Shown here: piece by piece, positions 53,972-61,289 of the stretch | Position numbering within the stretch: position 1 is the first letter of the stretch | Layout of the letters: the number at the start of each line of letters is the position of its first letter | Assembly: GCA_963973975.1 (NCBI GenBank) | Contig: CAXBCF010000003.1 | Coordinates: 62,001-126,000 of the forward strand | Origin: UBA1494_A sp963973975 | Lineage (GTDB): Bacteria; Bacteroidota; Bacteroidia; Flavobacteriales_E; Vicingaceae | Direction of reading: 5' to 3' | Length of the DNA: 64,000 nt | The notes under the pieces: generated by a model | Told to the model about the DNA's origin: nothing | Database searches by the model: none | The model's input: only the letters and a program-made list of their open reading frames with translations | Translations under genes and position numbers: made by a program

Positions 53972-55829
53972 AGAAAAGGGAAATATAGATTTTGACCAAA
54001 TTGTTCGTGAGCGTTTTACGAATAATTTAATGGCACCTCCTTCAGAAATGTGGCAAGAAATTGACAACGCTTTAACTTCTGAAGCCGACTCACAGCTAGA
54101 TAGTGCAATTGGTATGCGTTTTCAAGAAAACACCTTATCTCCATCCTTTCTTCTACGGCAAAAGATCTTAATTAAGTCCAGTCTACTAAAATTTGCAAAT
54201 AACAACTATTTGATTCTAAAAGGAATTGGGATATCAATTGCATTTTTAATAACCACTACATTTGCGTATTATGGCTTAGGTGAACCAAAGACAGCTTCGA
54301 AAGAACAAAAAGTAATTCAAGCTTCGAACAAAGATGATATTGAAAAAAAATCAAGCGATAAATTGAATAAACAAATACAATCAACTGTTGATAGTAGCTC
54401 TAAATTGAATAAACTCCCATCCGATCAGAATTGGATGAATGTTTTTAACAATAACACCAAAGATAATGAACATGCCAATGCTAAAAGAATTAAGCAACTT
54501 AATGAGACACTAACAAAAGAAAGTCAATATTTAGAAAAAGAAAAACAATTTAGTTTACCCAATAACTCTCAGGAAGAGGAAGAAACTCATTTGGATAAGA
54601 ACTTAAAATCAAACCCTATTACTAATTACCCAAGTCAATTTGATGAAGTAATTACTAAAAGTGATTCAAACACGAAGAATCATAATAAAGCAAACACTTT
54701 AAGTAAGTCTGCGTTGAATCCTGAGCTGATTTCAGAATCATTAATTAAAGGTCAGAAGAACAATAATGTAGTCATAATAGAAAAAGCTGATAGCATTAAA
54801 AATGAATTAAATAGCTTGGTAGTTGATACTACTAATTCTTTAGGAAATACATCAGAATCAAATCAAAAGTCAAACAATAAAACTATAGCAGACACACTTG
54901 GAAGAACCAATAAAAGCGAAACAGTAGAAATTTTAGAGAAAGACACGCTGCCAATAGATAATATGGAACAGGAGTTAAAAACAAATAAAACAGTACTTGA
55001 TAGCGCTAAAAAGATTTCAAGGAAAGACCCCATTTTTAGGTCTGAGAATAAAACATCGCCATTTAGCATAACAGCACTACTTTCCTTGGTTTATTTAGAC
55101 CGTTTCTTAACTACTGATGAAAATAAGGATGTAAAAGATTTTTATGATCAACATCAAAAAGGGGAGTGGCAATTTACGGGCGAACTGATTGGAAATTATC
55201 ACATCAATAACAAATGGTTTATTTCATTTGGACTTAGTACGGTTAATTATCAACAAGAGATTTCTCTACAAAATTTACGTCCTGAAGAATCTCAAACGAT
55301 TCAAATGGATGCTTTGAACCAATCTATAACAGTTGCTAGCTCATTAAATGAAGTTACTATGAGCAACTTAAATGGGTTTGAGTTTGGAAAAAAACTTATT
55401 GGCCGAGGGACACCAAATGATCTTTCAAAGGATGAAAATTTATACAGCTTCAATTTCTTGGAAGAACAAGAGTTTAATTTTCTCCACATTCCGTTAAGTA
55501 TTCAATATTCTATAGGTGAAGGTAAAACTAAATTCATGTTATCAGCAGGTCTTTTAACTTCCTATTTAATAAAAGATAAATCGAAAATTGAAATTTCTAA
55601 TGAGGTTAATCCAAATTATAAAGCAACCATAGAAAATTATCATACTCTAAGGAAAGTAAGTTTTGGTTTAACAACAAGAGCTGGTATTACTTACTCCTTT
55701 TTATCAAGTGTTTCCTTTTTACTAACACCAACTTTCAATTATTCTATATCGAATTTGAATCAGTCTAACTCTAATAAAATCAAACCATTTGATATCCGTA
55801 TTTCACTAGGATTAAATTATCATTTTTAA
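53964..55829 (+). CDS. Membrane-anchored protein with C-terminal outer-membrane barrel, likely anti-sigma regulator
   Basis: This 621-residue protein has four parts. Residues 1-80 are probably cytoplasmic and hold two similar short motifs (RERFTNNLMAPPSEMWQEI at 15-33; GMRFQENTLSPSFLLRQKI at 50-68). One membrane helix lies at ~84-103. Residues ~106-365 form a Ser/Asn/Lys/Asp-rich, low-complexity periplasmic linker. Residues ~366-621 are amphipathic beta strands (FTGELIGNYHINNKWFISFGLS ... FDIRISLGLNYHF) ending in Phe, as in outer-membrane barrels. It overlaps the sigma gene by 8 nt. A role as anti-sigma factor that reads the state of the outer membrane is inferred. Confidence 0.75.
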   Translation: MNKEKGNIDFDQIVRERFTNNLMAPPSEMWQEIDNALTSEADSQLDSAIGMRFQENTLSPSFLLRQKILIKSSLLKFANNNYLILKGIGISIAFLITTTFAYYGLGEPKTASKEQKVIQASNKDDIEKKSSDKLNKQIQSTVDSSSKLNKLPSDQNWMNVFNNNTKDNEHANAKRIKQLNETLTKESQYLEKEKQFSLPNNSQEEEETHLDKNLKSNPITNYPSQFDEVITKSDSNTKNHNKANTLSKSALNPELISESLIKGQKNNNVVIIEKADSIKNELNSLVVDTTNSLGNTSESNQKSNNKTIADTLGRTNKSETVEILEKDTLPIDNMEQELKTNKTVLDSAKKISRKDPIFRSENKTSPFSITALLSLVYLDRFLTTDENKDVKDFYDQHQKGEWQFTGELIGNYHINNKWFISFGLSTVNYQQEISLQNLRPEESQTIQMDALNQSITVASSLNEVTMSNLNGFEFGKKLIGRGTPNDLSKDENLYSFNFLEEQEFNFLHIPLSIQYSIGEGKTKFMLSAGLLTSYLIKDKSKIEISNEVNPNYKATIENYHTLRKVSFGLTTRAGITYSFLSSVSFLLTPTFNYSISNLNQSNSNKIKPFDIRISLGLNYHF

Positions 55830-55896
55830 TTTTTTTTAGATTTGCTCAACCTTTTTGGATTATTTCTATCTTAGTAACAAACGAAAACATAAAAAC

Positions 55897-56454
55897 ATGA
55901 AAAAATTTATCCCTTTCTTATTTAGCTTATTATTATTTCTTTCTTTAACGAATCTTAATGCTCAATGCAGTTCTGGTCCTCCTTGTATTCCGGATTGTCC
56001 GGCAGATCAATTTAGTAGTCCCTATCAAACTACTGATGTTGTAATTGCTGTAGGATGCACACTAAGAGTAACTTATGCTTGGAGAATAGCTTGTGGCACG
56101 TGGTTTGACTATTACTTGGCTGGAGTGACAATTACTGATTTTGCAAATTGCCCCTTTGCTTTTTCAGATGTAAAATCAATTGTAGAATTAGCTTTTGCAG
56201 GACTTTTAGAGCAAAATCCTGCAGGTTTTCCACCGACTACACCAGGTGATTGTAGTATAAATTGGCGTGCCGGAAAAGGAGCTTGTTGGGAGCAAGCTGG
56301 TGATTGCATAGTGCCTTGTACACCTCTGGCATGCTGCTTAAACTCCTATACCGTATGTATAGATGGTAGTGGAAATAGAGTTGTTACACCAACCGGTGTT
56401 ATAGGACCGCCTCCTAGTACTTGTACAGGAAGTTGCATCGATGTTTGCAATTAA
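55897..56454 (+). CDS. Cysteine-rich exported protein of unknown function
   Basis: I do not recognise this protein. From ATG 55897 it has 185 residues and a signal peptide (MKKFIPFLFSLLLFLSLTNL, then NAQ). The mature chain has about 20 cysteines, clustered at the start (QCSSGPPCIPDCP) and end (CIVPCTPLACCLNSYTVC, CTGSCIDVCN), which suggests many disulfides or metal ligation outside the cytoplasm. It lacks T9SS and lipoprotein signals. It starts 67 nt after the barrel protein gene and 37 nt before the T9SS propeller gene, all in one direction, so it is probably part of the sigma factor unit. An in-frame upstream extension to 55855 is rejected because it precedes the signal peptide. Confidence 0.8.
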   Translation: MKKFIPFLFSLLLFLSLTNLNAQCSSGPPCIPDCPADQFSSPYQTTDVVIAVGCTLRVTYAWRIACGTWFDYYLAGVTITDFANCPFAFSDVKSIVELAFAGLLEQNPAGFPPTTPGDCSINWRAGKGACWEQAGDCIVPCTPLACCLNSYTVCIDGSGNRVVTPTGVIGPPPSTCTGSCIDVCN

Positions 56455-56491
56455 ACAAAATATTTATTTTTTAAATCTAAAAATTACTGCG

Positions 56492-58060
56492 ATGAAAAAT
56501 TTTAGAGAAATAATTCTCATCCTTTGCCTTATAAATTTTGTTAGCATAAGTCATGCTCAAGAGGAGGTAGAAAGAAAGGAGAAAAGAGTCACTACAACCA
56601 TTCAATTTTTAAACGGCAATACTTATGTTAAGCCAAATAATGGACACTGGTTAAAAATAAGTGATGGAGGTTTTGAAGTAATGCAACGACCGTTGAAAAA
56701 AAATAAAAAAATCAACCATAAATCTGGAACAGAGGGTGATTGGGTAATTTCAGATAACAATGTAAATTACCAATTTAACCATAGCCGCTTTCCCAAAAAA
56801 ATGGCTAATTACAAAGATTCCTCAGTAATTGTTGCTGGTTTCCTCAGGAGCACAGATAGCACTGTTGCTAAAATATTTATTAATCGTACTGTAGATCGAG
56901 GAGATAGTTGGCATTCAATATATGAAGAGACAACTGCCTTAGCACAGTTAGAATTTTATCAGGTGCAGCATCCTTCACCTTCACACATTATTGCAATTGC
57001 AGAAAAGTGGGTGCAAGATAGCATGGGTAATCCTAAAAAGACTTTTTTTTTAATGACTTCTTCTGATACGGCAAGCAATTGGTCAGTAAACGATAGTATT
57101 TTTGGGATTGATGATGTTCCCTTGAGTTTCAATTTTAAAGGTAAATATGGAATGATTAACCTACTAGCTCCTGATACTTCTATATTGCTTTATTCTGAAG
57201 ATTACGGTACAAGTTGGCAACAATACGTTTTACCTGCTGACTTAATTTATGGCTATGGAAGAATATTAGGAAAAGACTCTATTGTATTGACAGATCATTT
57301 AACCAATAAAAAGATGGGTTATACTAATGACATTAAGTCTGGTACTTGGCAATATGCTAATTTGCCCGATACTTTTAGTTCCAATAGTACCTATATCAGG
57401 AATGTAGATACTGTTTGGTCTGCAAGGCCTGTCAATAGTGGTATAGGAAATCTTCAACGTAGTTTTATAACAGGAACCACTGATGGAGGACAAAATTGGA
57501 ATACTGCTTTAAATGTATTAGAAGATACTGTTTGGGCAAGATTGGGGTTAAATAAAATCGATTTTGCAACTAAAAATTATGGGGCTGCATTAGGTTCTAA
57601 TATATTATATTTAACTGAAGATGGTGGTCAAACATGGGAAAATATGGGTTTTCTTGATAAACCATTAACTCCTTCCCCTCAAGTAATGTTTTATTATTAT
57701 AATCCGGATACTAAAAAAAGACTGTTGATGACTTTATTAAATCAGCAATACATTATGAAGTATGAATTTATAGATACCATCACTAGCTTACCGAAAAGAG
57801 AAAACATTGAGAGTCTATTAAAGTTGCATCCCAATCCTGCAAAAAATAATTTGTTTTTACAATTACCTAAAGAATTGGTTATTAAAAACGGAATTATCAA
57901 TATTTTAACTATTCAAGGAAAAGAAGTTGGTAGTTTTAATTTAAATAATAACAATCAGGGTTACCATGAAATTTCGATTAATAATTTACCACAAGGAGTG
58001 TTTATTCTACAGCTAATAAGTAATAATTATGTTGGGAGTAAATTATTTATAAAGCAATAA
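56492..58060 (+). CDS. Secreted BNR-type beta-propeller protein with T9SS type A domain
   Basis: The protein is 522 residues from ATG 56492, which gives a signal peptide (MKNFREIILILCLINFVSIS, then HAQ). At least four Asp-box (BNR) turns are seen: DRGDSWHS, DYGTSWQQ, DGGQNWNT and DGGQTWEN. These mark beta-propellers of the sialidase/Vps10/Ycf48 type. The C-terminus (LLKLHPNPAKNNLFLQL ... GVFILQLIS) is a T9SS type A sorting domain. No catalytic sialidase set was found, so binding is more likely than hydrolysis. It is the last gene of the sigma factor unit. Confidence 0.87.
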   Translation: MKNFREIILILCLINFVSISHAQEEVERKEKRVTTTIQFLNGNTYVKPNNGHWLKISDGGFEVMQRPLKKNKKINHKSGTEGDWVISDNNVNYQFNHSRFPKKMANYKDSSVIVAGFLRSTDSTVAKIFINRTVDRGDSWHSIYEETTALAQLEFYQVQHPSPSHIIAIAEKWVQDSMGNPKKTFFLMTSSDTASNWSVNDSIFGIDDVPLSFNFKGKYGMINLLAPDTSILLYSEDYGTSWQQYVLPADLIYGYGRILGKDSIVLTDHLTNKKMGYTNDIKSGTWQYANLPDTFSSNSTYIRNVDTVWSARPVNSGIGNLQRSFITGTTDGGQNWNTALNVLEDTVWARLGLNKIDFATKNYGAALGSNILYLTEDGGQTWENMGFLDKPLTPSPQVMFYYYNPDTKKRLLMTLLNQQYIMKYEFIDTITSLPKRENIESLLKLHPNPAKNNLFLQLPKELVIKNGIINILTIQGKEVGSFNLNNNNQGYHEISINNLPQGVFILQLISNNYVGSKLFIKQ

Positions 58061-58468
58061 GTTTTATGATTTGAGTCAATTCTTTATAGAAAAGATGTTT
58101 CAATCGTTTCTAGATATTATGAAAAATAATGAAATGTAAAAGCGCGAGCCCGAAAAAACAGCGAGCCGGCGTGAGGTGAAACGACTGAAAGGAGTTCGCG
58201 AATTTCCGAAAAAATAAACATGATATGAGCCATTGAGGCTAAAACAAATACCAATCATCCTTGGATTTGTTTTTTTACGCCCAAGTGGAATAGCAATGCG
58301 ATAGCAGCGTAAGCCACAAAGAGTTCGTGGAAGCATTGTTTTTTCTTGATTTTTTTTCTCTTTTAGTTTTAATGGGTTTCAAGAATTAATTTGAAAACTA
58401 CTTCATCTATATTTCAAACTTTAAAGTATTGCGAAGTCAAATTTTTAAAAAAAGTATCAGACATAGGA
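58061..58468. other. 408-nt intergenic region with a GC-rich structured block
   Basis: 58138-58200 and 58278-58335 are clearly richer in G and C than the DNA around them. No plausible gene was found. The open frame on the minus strand (58336 to 58100) has an Arg/Cys/Phe-rich, non-protein-like composition. The right half folds into a hairpin listed separately. The block looks like a small RNA gene or an old dispersed repeat; nothing in the sequence decides. Confidence 0.45.
58292..58346 (+). terminator. Branched hairpin with U-run (terminator-like) in the intergenic block
   Basis: AGCAATGC (58292-58299) pairs with GCATTGTT (58333-58340, one G-T pair); inside, CCAC / GTGG encloses a 9-nt loop. 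The outer stem is followed by TTTTTTCTTG. It could end a transcript that starts in the GC-rich block or, less likely because it is 230 nt away, the propeller gene. Confidence 0.5.
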
Positions 58469-58945
58469 TTAGAACAGTTCTTCATTACTTATTTTATCTT
58501 CAAAACCTCGGTCTATGCCGAGGTTTTTGCTTTCTGCTGCTGCCACAGCTAATTGATCACATCGCTCGTTGAGTGCATTGCCGTCATGTCCCTTCACCCA
58601 ATGGAATTGTACTTCGTGTTCTCGGTAAATTTTTAAGAAACGTTGCCATAAATCGACATTCTTTTTTTTGGCAAAACCTTTTTTTTCCCAGTTAAACACC
58701 CATTTTTTTTCAACGGAATCTACTACGTATTTAGAATCAGAATAGATGTTAACCTTCGAAGGTTTTTGTTTGATTTGTTCCAAAGCTACAATTACACTCA
58801 GCAATTCCATGCGGTTGTTGGTAGTATTTCGAAAACCTGCGGAAAGTTCTTTGCGATGAGAACCAGAAAGCATCACTGCACCATAACCACCCCTTCCGGG
58901 ATTGCCTTTTGCAGCACCATCTGTGTAGATTGTAATTTCAGTCAT
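58469..58945 (-). CDS. rnhA: Ribonuclease HI
   Basis: This 158-residue protein cuts RNA in RNA/DNA hybrids. The catalytic set is present: Asp 9 (IYTDGAAKGNPG), Glu 47 (NNRMELL), Asp 70 (IYSDSKYVVDS), His 120 (WVKGHDGN) and Asp 130 (NERCDQLA). Length is usual for bacterial type I enzymes, without an N-terminal hybrid-binding domain. It stands alone on the minus strand. Confidence 0.95.
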   Translation of the reverse strand: MTEITIYTDGAAKGNPGRGGYGAVMLSGSHRKELSAGFRNTTNNRMELLSVIVALEQIKQKPSKVNIYSDSKYVVDSVEKKWVFNWEKKGFAKKKNVDLWQRFLKIYREHEVQFHWVKGHDGNALNERCDQLAVAAAESKNLGIDRGFEDKISNEELF

Positions 58946-59126
58946 AGTAGGGTCAAAAATAAAGAGAATTACGAAGAAGACTATAATTGTGAATCTATTA
59001 ATTACGAATTACGAAATCTCTTAATAAAGGTGAGTGTTTTAGGGATTATGCTATTGCTGTAGAATGTGATAAATTACAGACTAGTGGCAATTCTTTTTAA
59101 TCCTTAGTTTTGCATTTTTTTAATCA

Positions 59127-59786
59127 ATGGCTTTCAACTACCTAACTATCAATCAAACCAACTATGCAGATGCATTGCTGCTTCAGGAAGTATTGTTTGA
59201 AGAACTGCTACAATCAAAAGGCAAGGAAAAGCCACTTAAAAGTACTTTGATATTTTTACAACACAGTCCTGTTTATACACTTGGAAAGTCTGGTGACATT
59301 AAAAATCTCAAAGTTCCAATTGAAGAAACTGGAGCCGAATACTTTAAAACCAATCGTGGTGGCGATATTACTTATCACGGACCCGGGCAACTAACTGCAT
59401 ATCCAATTTTTGACTTAGAAGCATTTGGAATGGGAGTTCGACAATACGTAGAAACCTTGGAGGACTGTGTGATTGACTGTATTGCAACATATGGTTTAAA
59501 AGGAAGCCGAATAGATGGTGCAAGTGGAGTCTGGTTAGATCCGAATACACCGAACGAACGAAAAATTTGTGCTGTTGGCATAAAAGTAAGCAGAGGAGTC
59601 ACCATGCATGGACTCGCTTTCAATATCAACACCGACTTAAGCTATTTCGACAACATAGTGCCCTGTGGTTTAGAAGATAAAGGAGTGTCTTCTTTGGCAA
59701 ATGAACTAGGTAGAGAAATGGATTTTGTGGAAGTAGAAGCTAGACTGTTAAAGTGTTTTGAGGATTATTTTAAAGTGAAAAATTGA
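59127..59786 (+). CDS. lipB: Octanoyltransferase (lipoate biosynthesis)
   Basis: This 219-residue enzyme moves octanoyl from acyl carrier protein to lipoyl domains. The motif RGGDITYHGPGQLTAYPI (78-94), the catalytic Lys 146 in KICAVGIKVSRGVTMHG and the acyl-accepting Cys 180 in NIVPCGL are all present. A TAGTTTTG -7-like box lies at 59105-59112. The partner gene lipA is 3.3 kb downstream on the other strand. Confidence 0.95.
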   Translation: MAFNYLTINQTNYADALLLQEVLFEELLQSKGKEKPLKSTLIFLQHSPVYTLGKSGDIKNLKVPIEETGAEYFKTNRGGDITYHGPGQLTAYPIFDLEAFGMGVRQYVETLEDCVIDCIATYGLKGSRIDGASGVWLDPNTPNERKICAVGIKVSRGVTMHGLAFNINTDLSYFDNIVPCGLEDKGVSSLANELGREMDFVEVEARLLKCFEDYFKVKN

Positions 59787-59872
59787 CATTTCATACACTA
59801 AATTCTGCCATTTTTTCATTTTCAAAATGCCATTTTTTCCTTGATTTTTCACTGGCATTTATTTTGTCATTT
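59784..59872 (+). promoter_or_regulatory. Array of five TGNCATTT boxes upstream of hsp20
   Basis: TGNCATTT occurs in direct orientation at 59784 (TGACA), 59806 (TGCCA), 59828 (TGCCA), 59853 (TGGCA) and 59865 (TGTCA), spaced 22, 22, 25 and 12 bp. The second and third share TGCCATTTTTTC exactly. The pair at 59853-59867 (TGGCAtttattTTGT) also has the -24/-12 spacing of a sigma-54 promoter, with T for C in the -12 GC. The array lies between lipB and the Hsp20 gene and probably controls the latter. Confidence 0.6.
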
Positions 59873-59961
59873 TCAAGTGAAATCGCGATTTTGTTTTTTG
59901 GAACTTCCTTATTGGAAGGCATTTAATTAAATTTATTTGTTAACCTTAAAAATTTTAAGTC

Positions 59962-60402
59962 ATGAGTACATTAGTAAAAACAAACAGAAAAAATGGTTTT
60001 GCACCTTCTCCATTATTGGATGATTTCTTTTCAAGAGAGCTTTTTGATTGGGCAGGCTGGTCTGAAAGCAGCACCAACCCAAGTGTGAACATTGTAGAAA
60101 CAAATGAAGCATTTAAAGTTGAAATGGCTGCTCCAGGAATGAAAAAAGAAAATTTTCAGTTAGAACTCGACAATGATACGCTGACAATACAAGCAGAAGT
60201 TTCTTCGGAAAACAAGGAAGAATCGGAGAGATTTACCAGAAGAGAGTTTAATTACCAGTCATTTAAGCGTTCATTTTATTTGCCGAACACAGTTGAAGCA
60301 GATCAAATTCACGCTACTTACCAAGAAGGAATTCTTCGCTTAGAAATTCCAAAGAAAGAAGAAGCAAAACGCAAACCAGTAAAAACCATCAAAATTTCCT
60401 AA
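59962..60402 (+). CDS. Hsp20 / alpha-crystallin small heat shock protein
   Basis: This 146-residue chaperone has the alpha-crystallin domain from NPSVNIVETNEAFKVEMAAPGMKKENFQLEL to the C-terminal strands (GILRLEIPKKEE), with the A-x-x-x-n-G-v-L-like GILRLEIPK signature, and an IxI-type tail (VKTIKIS). The N-terminal arm (LLDDFFSRELFDW) is typical of Bacteroidota Hsp20. It binds unfolded proteins in the cytoplasm. A terminator follows and a TGNCATTT array precedes, so it is a single-gene heat-shock unit. Confidence 0.95.
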   Translation: MSTLVKTNRKNGFAPSPLLDDFFSRELFDWAGWSESSTNPSVNIVETNEAFKVEMAAPGMKKENFQLELDNDTLTIQAEVSSENKEESERFTRREFNYQSFKRSFYLPNTVEADQIHATYQEGILRLEIPKKEEAKRKPVKTIKIS

Positions 60403-60428
60403 ACATAGGAAGTTGAAACTTTAGCAGG

Positions 60429-60458
60429 GAGGCAAGGACATTCTTGCCTCTTTTTTTT
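60429..60458 (+). terminator. Terminator of the Hsp20 gene
   Basis: GAGGCAAG-GACATT-CTTGCCTC is an 8-bp stem followed by eight T. Confidence 0.92.
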
Positions 60459-60537
60459 GTGTTGGAAAACTAAGGTTATTAGCTCAATGACTCGTATTTC
60501 ATTAAAAATTAGGTGCTAGTTGAGAATTAATATACTT

Positions 60538-60566
60538 AATTGATATAGTAAATTGATATAACTTTG
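60538..60566 (+). promoter_or_regulatory. Promoter with direct-repeat operator of the toxin-antitoxin pair
   Basis: AATTGATATA occurs at 60538-60547 and again at 60551-60560 (13-bp period). The second copy overlaps the -7 box TAACTTTG (60559-60566); a TTG at 60540-60542 is 16 nt upstream of it. The layout suits autorepression by an antitoxin or toxin-antitoxin complex. The ATG follows 19 nt later. Confidence 0.55.
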
Positions 60567-60585
60567 TGATATTAAAATTTAAACT

Positions 60586-60816
60586 ATGAAAACGGTATCT
60601 TTAAATATAGATGATTCAATTTTTGGTGAAACAGAGAAGATTCTTTCAAAAGTGAAAAAATCCCGTAACCGATATATTAATGAGGCTATAGCGTATTATA
60701 ATAAATTTCAGTATAAACAGATTTTAGAGAAAAAGCTAAAAAAAGAATCTGATATAGTAAAGATAGATTCTATGTCTGTGCTTAAAGATTTTGAAGAGAT
60801 AGATTATGCAGATTAA
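60586..60816 (+). CDS. Antitoxin of a MazEF/PemIK-type pair (ribbon-helix-helix-like)
   Basis: This 76-residue protein begins MKTVSLNIDDSIFGETEKIL, followed by KKSRNRYINEAIAYYNK. A short N-terminal strand with two helices in this order resembles ribbon-helix-helix (MetJ/Arc-like) antitoxins, which bind DNA as dimers. The charged C-terminus (KKESDIVKIDSMSVLKDFEEI) would wrap the toxin. It overlaps the toxin gene by 11 nt. Function is inferred mainly from this coupling. Confidence 0.8.
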   Translation: MKTVSLNIDDSIFGETEKILSKVKKSRNRYINEAIAYYNKFQYKQILEKKLKKESDIVKIDSMSVLKDFEEIDYAD

Positions 60817-61156
60817 ACAATACGAAATTTGGATTGCTGACTTAAATCCACAGATTGGAACCAAGCCAGGTAAAACTAGACCTGTGTTAGTAATTCAGAC
60901 TAATTTACTTAATAAAATTCCTCATCCATCGACAATTGTTTGTCCAATAACAACAAACGTTAAAAAGGATTCTGAAATATTACGAGTTCATCTTAAAAAA
61001 GGAACCTCAAACTTACACCAAGCATGTGATATTATGGTTGAGCAAATTCGAGCAATTGACAACAAAAGACTGACAAAGAAAGTTGGAGTTTTACCTTCGG
61101 CTCTCATAGAGAAAGTAAGGGAAAACATACAAATAGTGCTTGATCTTGGATTTTAA
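60806..61156 (+). CDS. MazF/PemK-type endoribonuclease toxin
   Basis: The 116-residue protein has the PemK/MazF fold pattern: YEIWIADLNPQIGTKPGKTRPVLVIQ at the start (with the Arg of GKTRPV), then STIVCPITTN and CDIMVEQIRAIDNKRL (with the catalytic region Ser/Thr and DQ-like EQIRAID), and IQIVLDLGF at the C-terminus. Such toxins cut mRNA at short motifs. It follows its antitoxin gene with an 11-nt overlap. Integrity of all motifs suggests an active pair. Confidence 0.93.
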   Translation: MQIKQYEIWIADLNPQIGTKPGKTRPVLVIQTNLLNKIPHPSTIVCPITTNVKKDSEILRVHLKKGTSNLHQACDIMVEQIRAIDNKRLTKKVGVLPSALIEKVRENIQIVLDLGF

Positions 61157-61289
61157 ATTGTTTCTTTATACCTAAAATTAAACTATAGTTTTAAACTTAT
61201 TCTTGATTTAAGTTTTTTATACTTTATCAAATACAAACTAGCTTAACATGGCTTAATTCTTGATAAAATTTGGCAATTATTTACTTTAA

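Noticed and set aside
58100..58336. Minus-strand open frame of 78 codons in the GC-rich intergenic block
   Set aside because: Its composition is Arg/Cys/Phe-rich with no motif, and the block is better explained as structured non-coding DNA.
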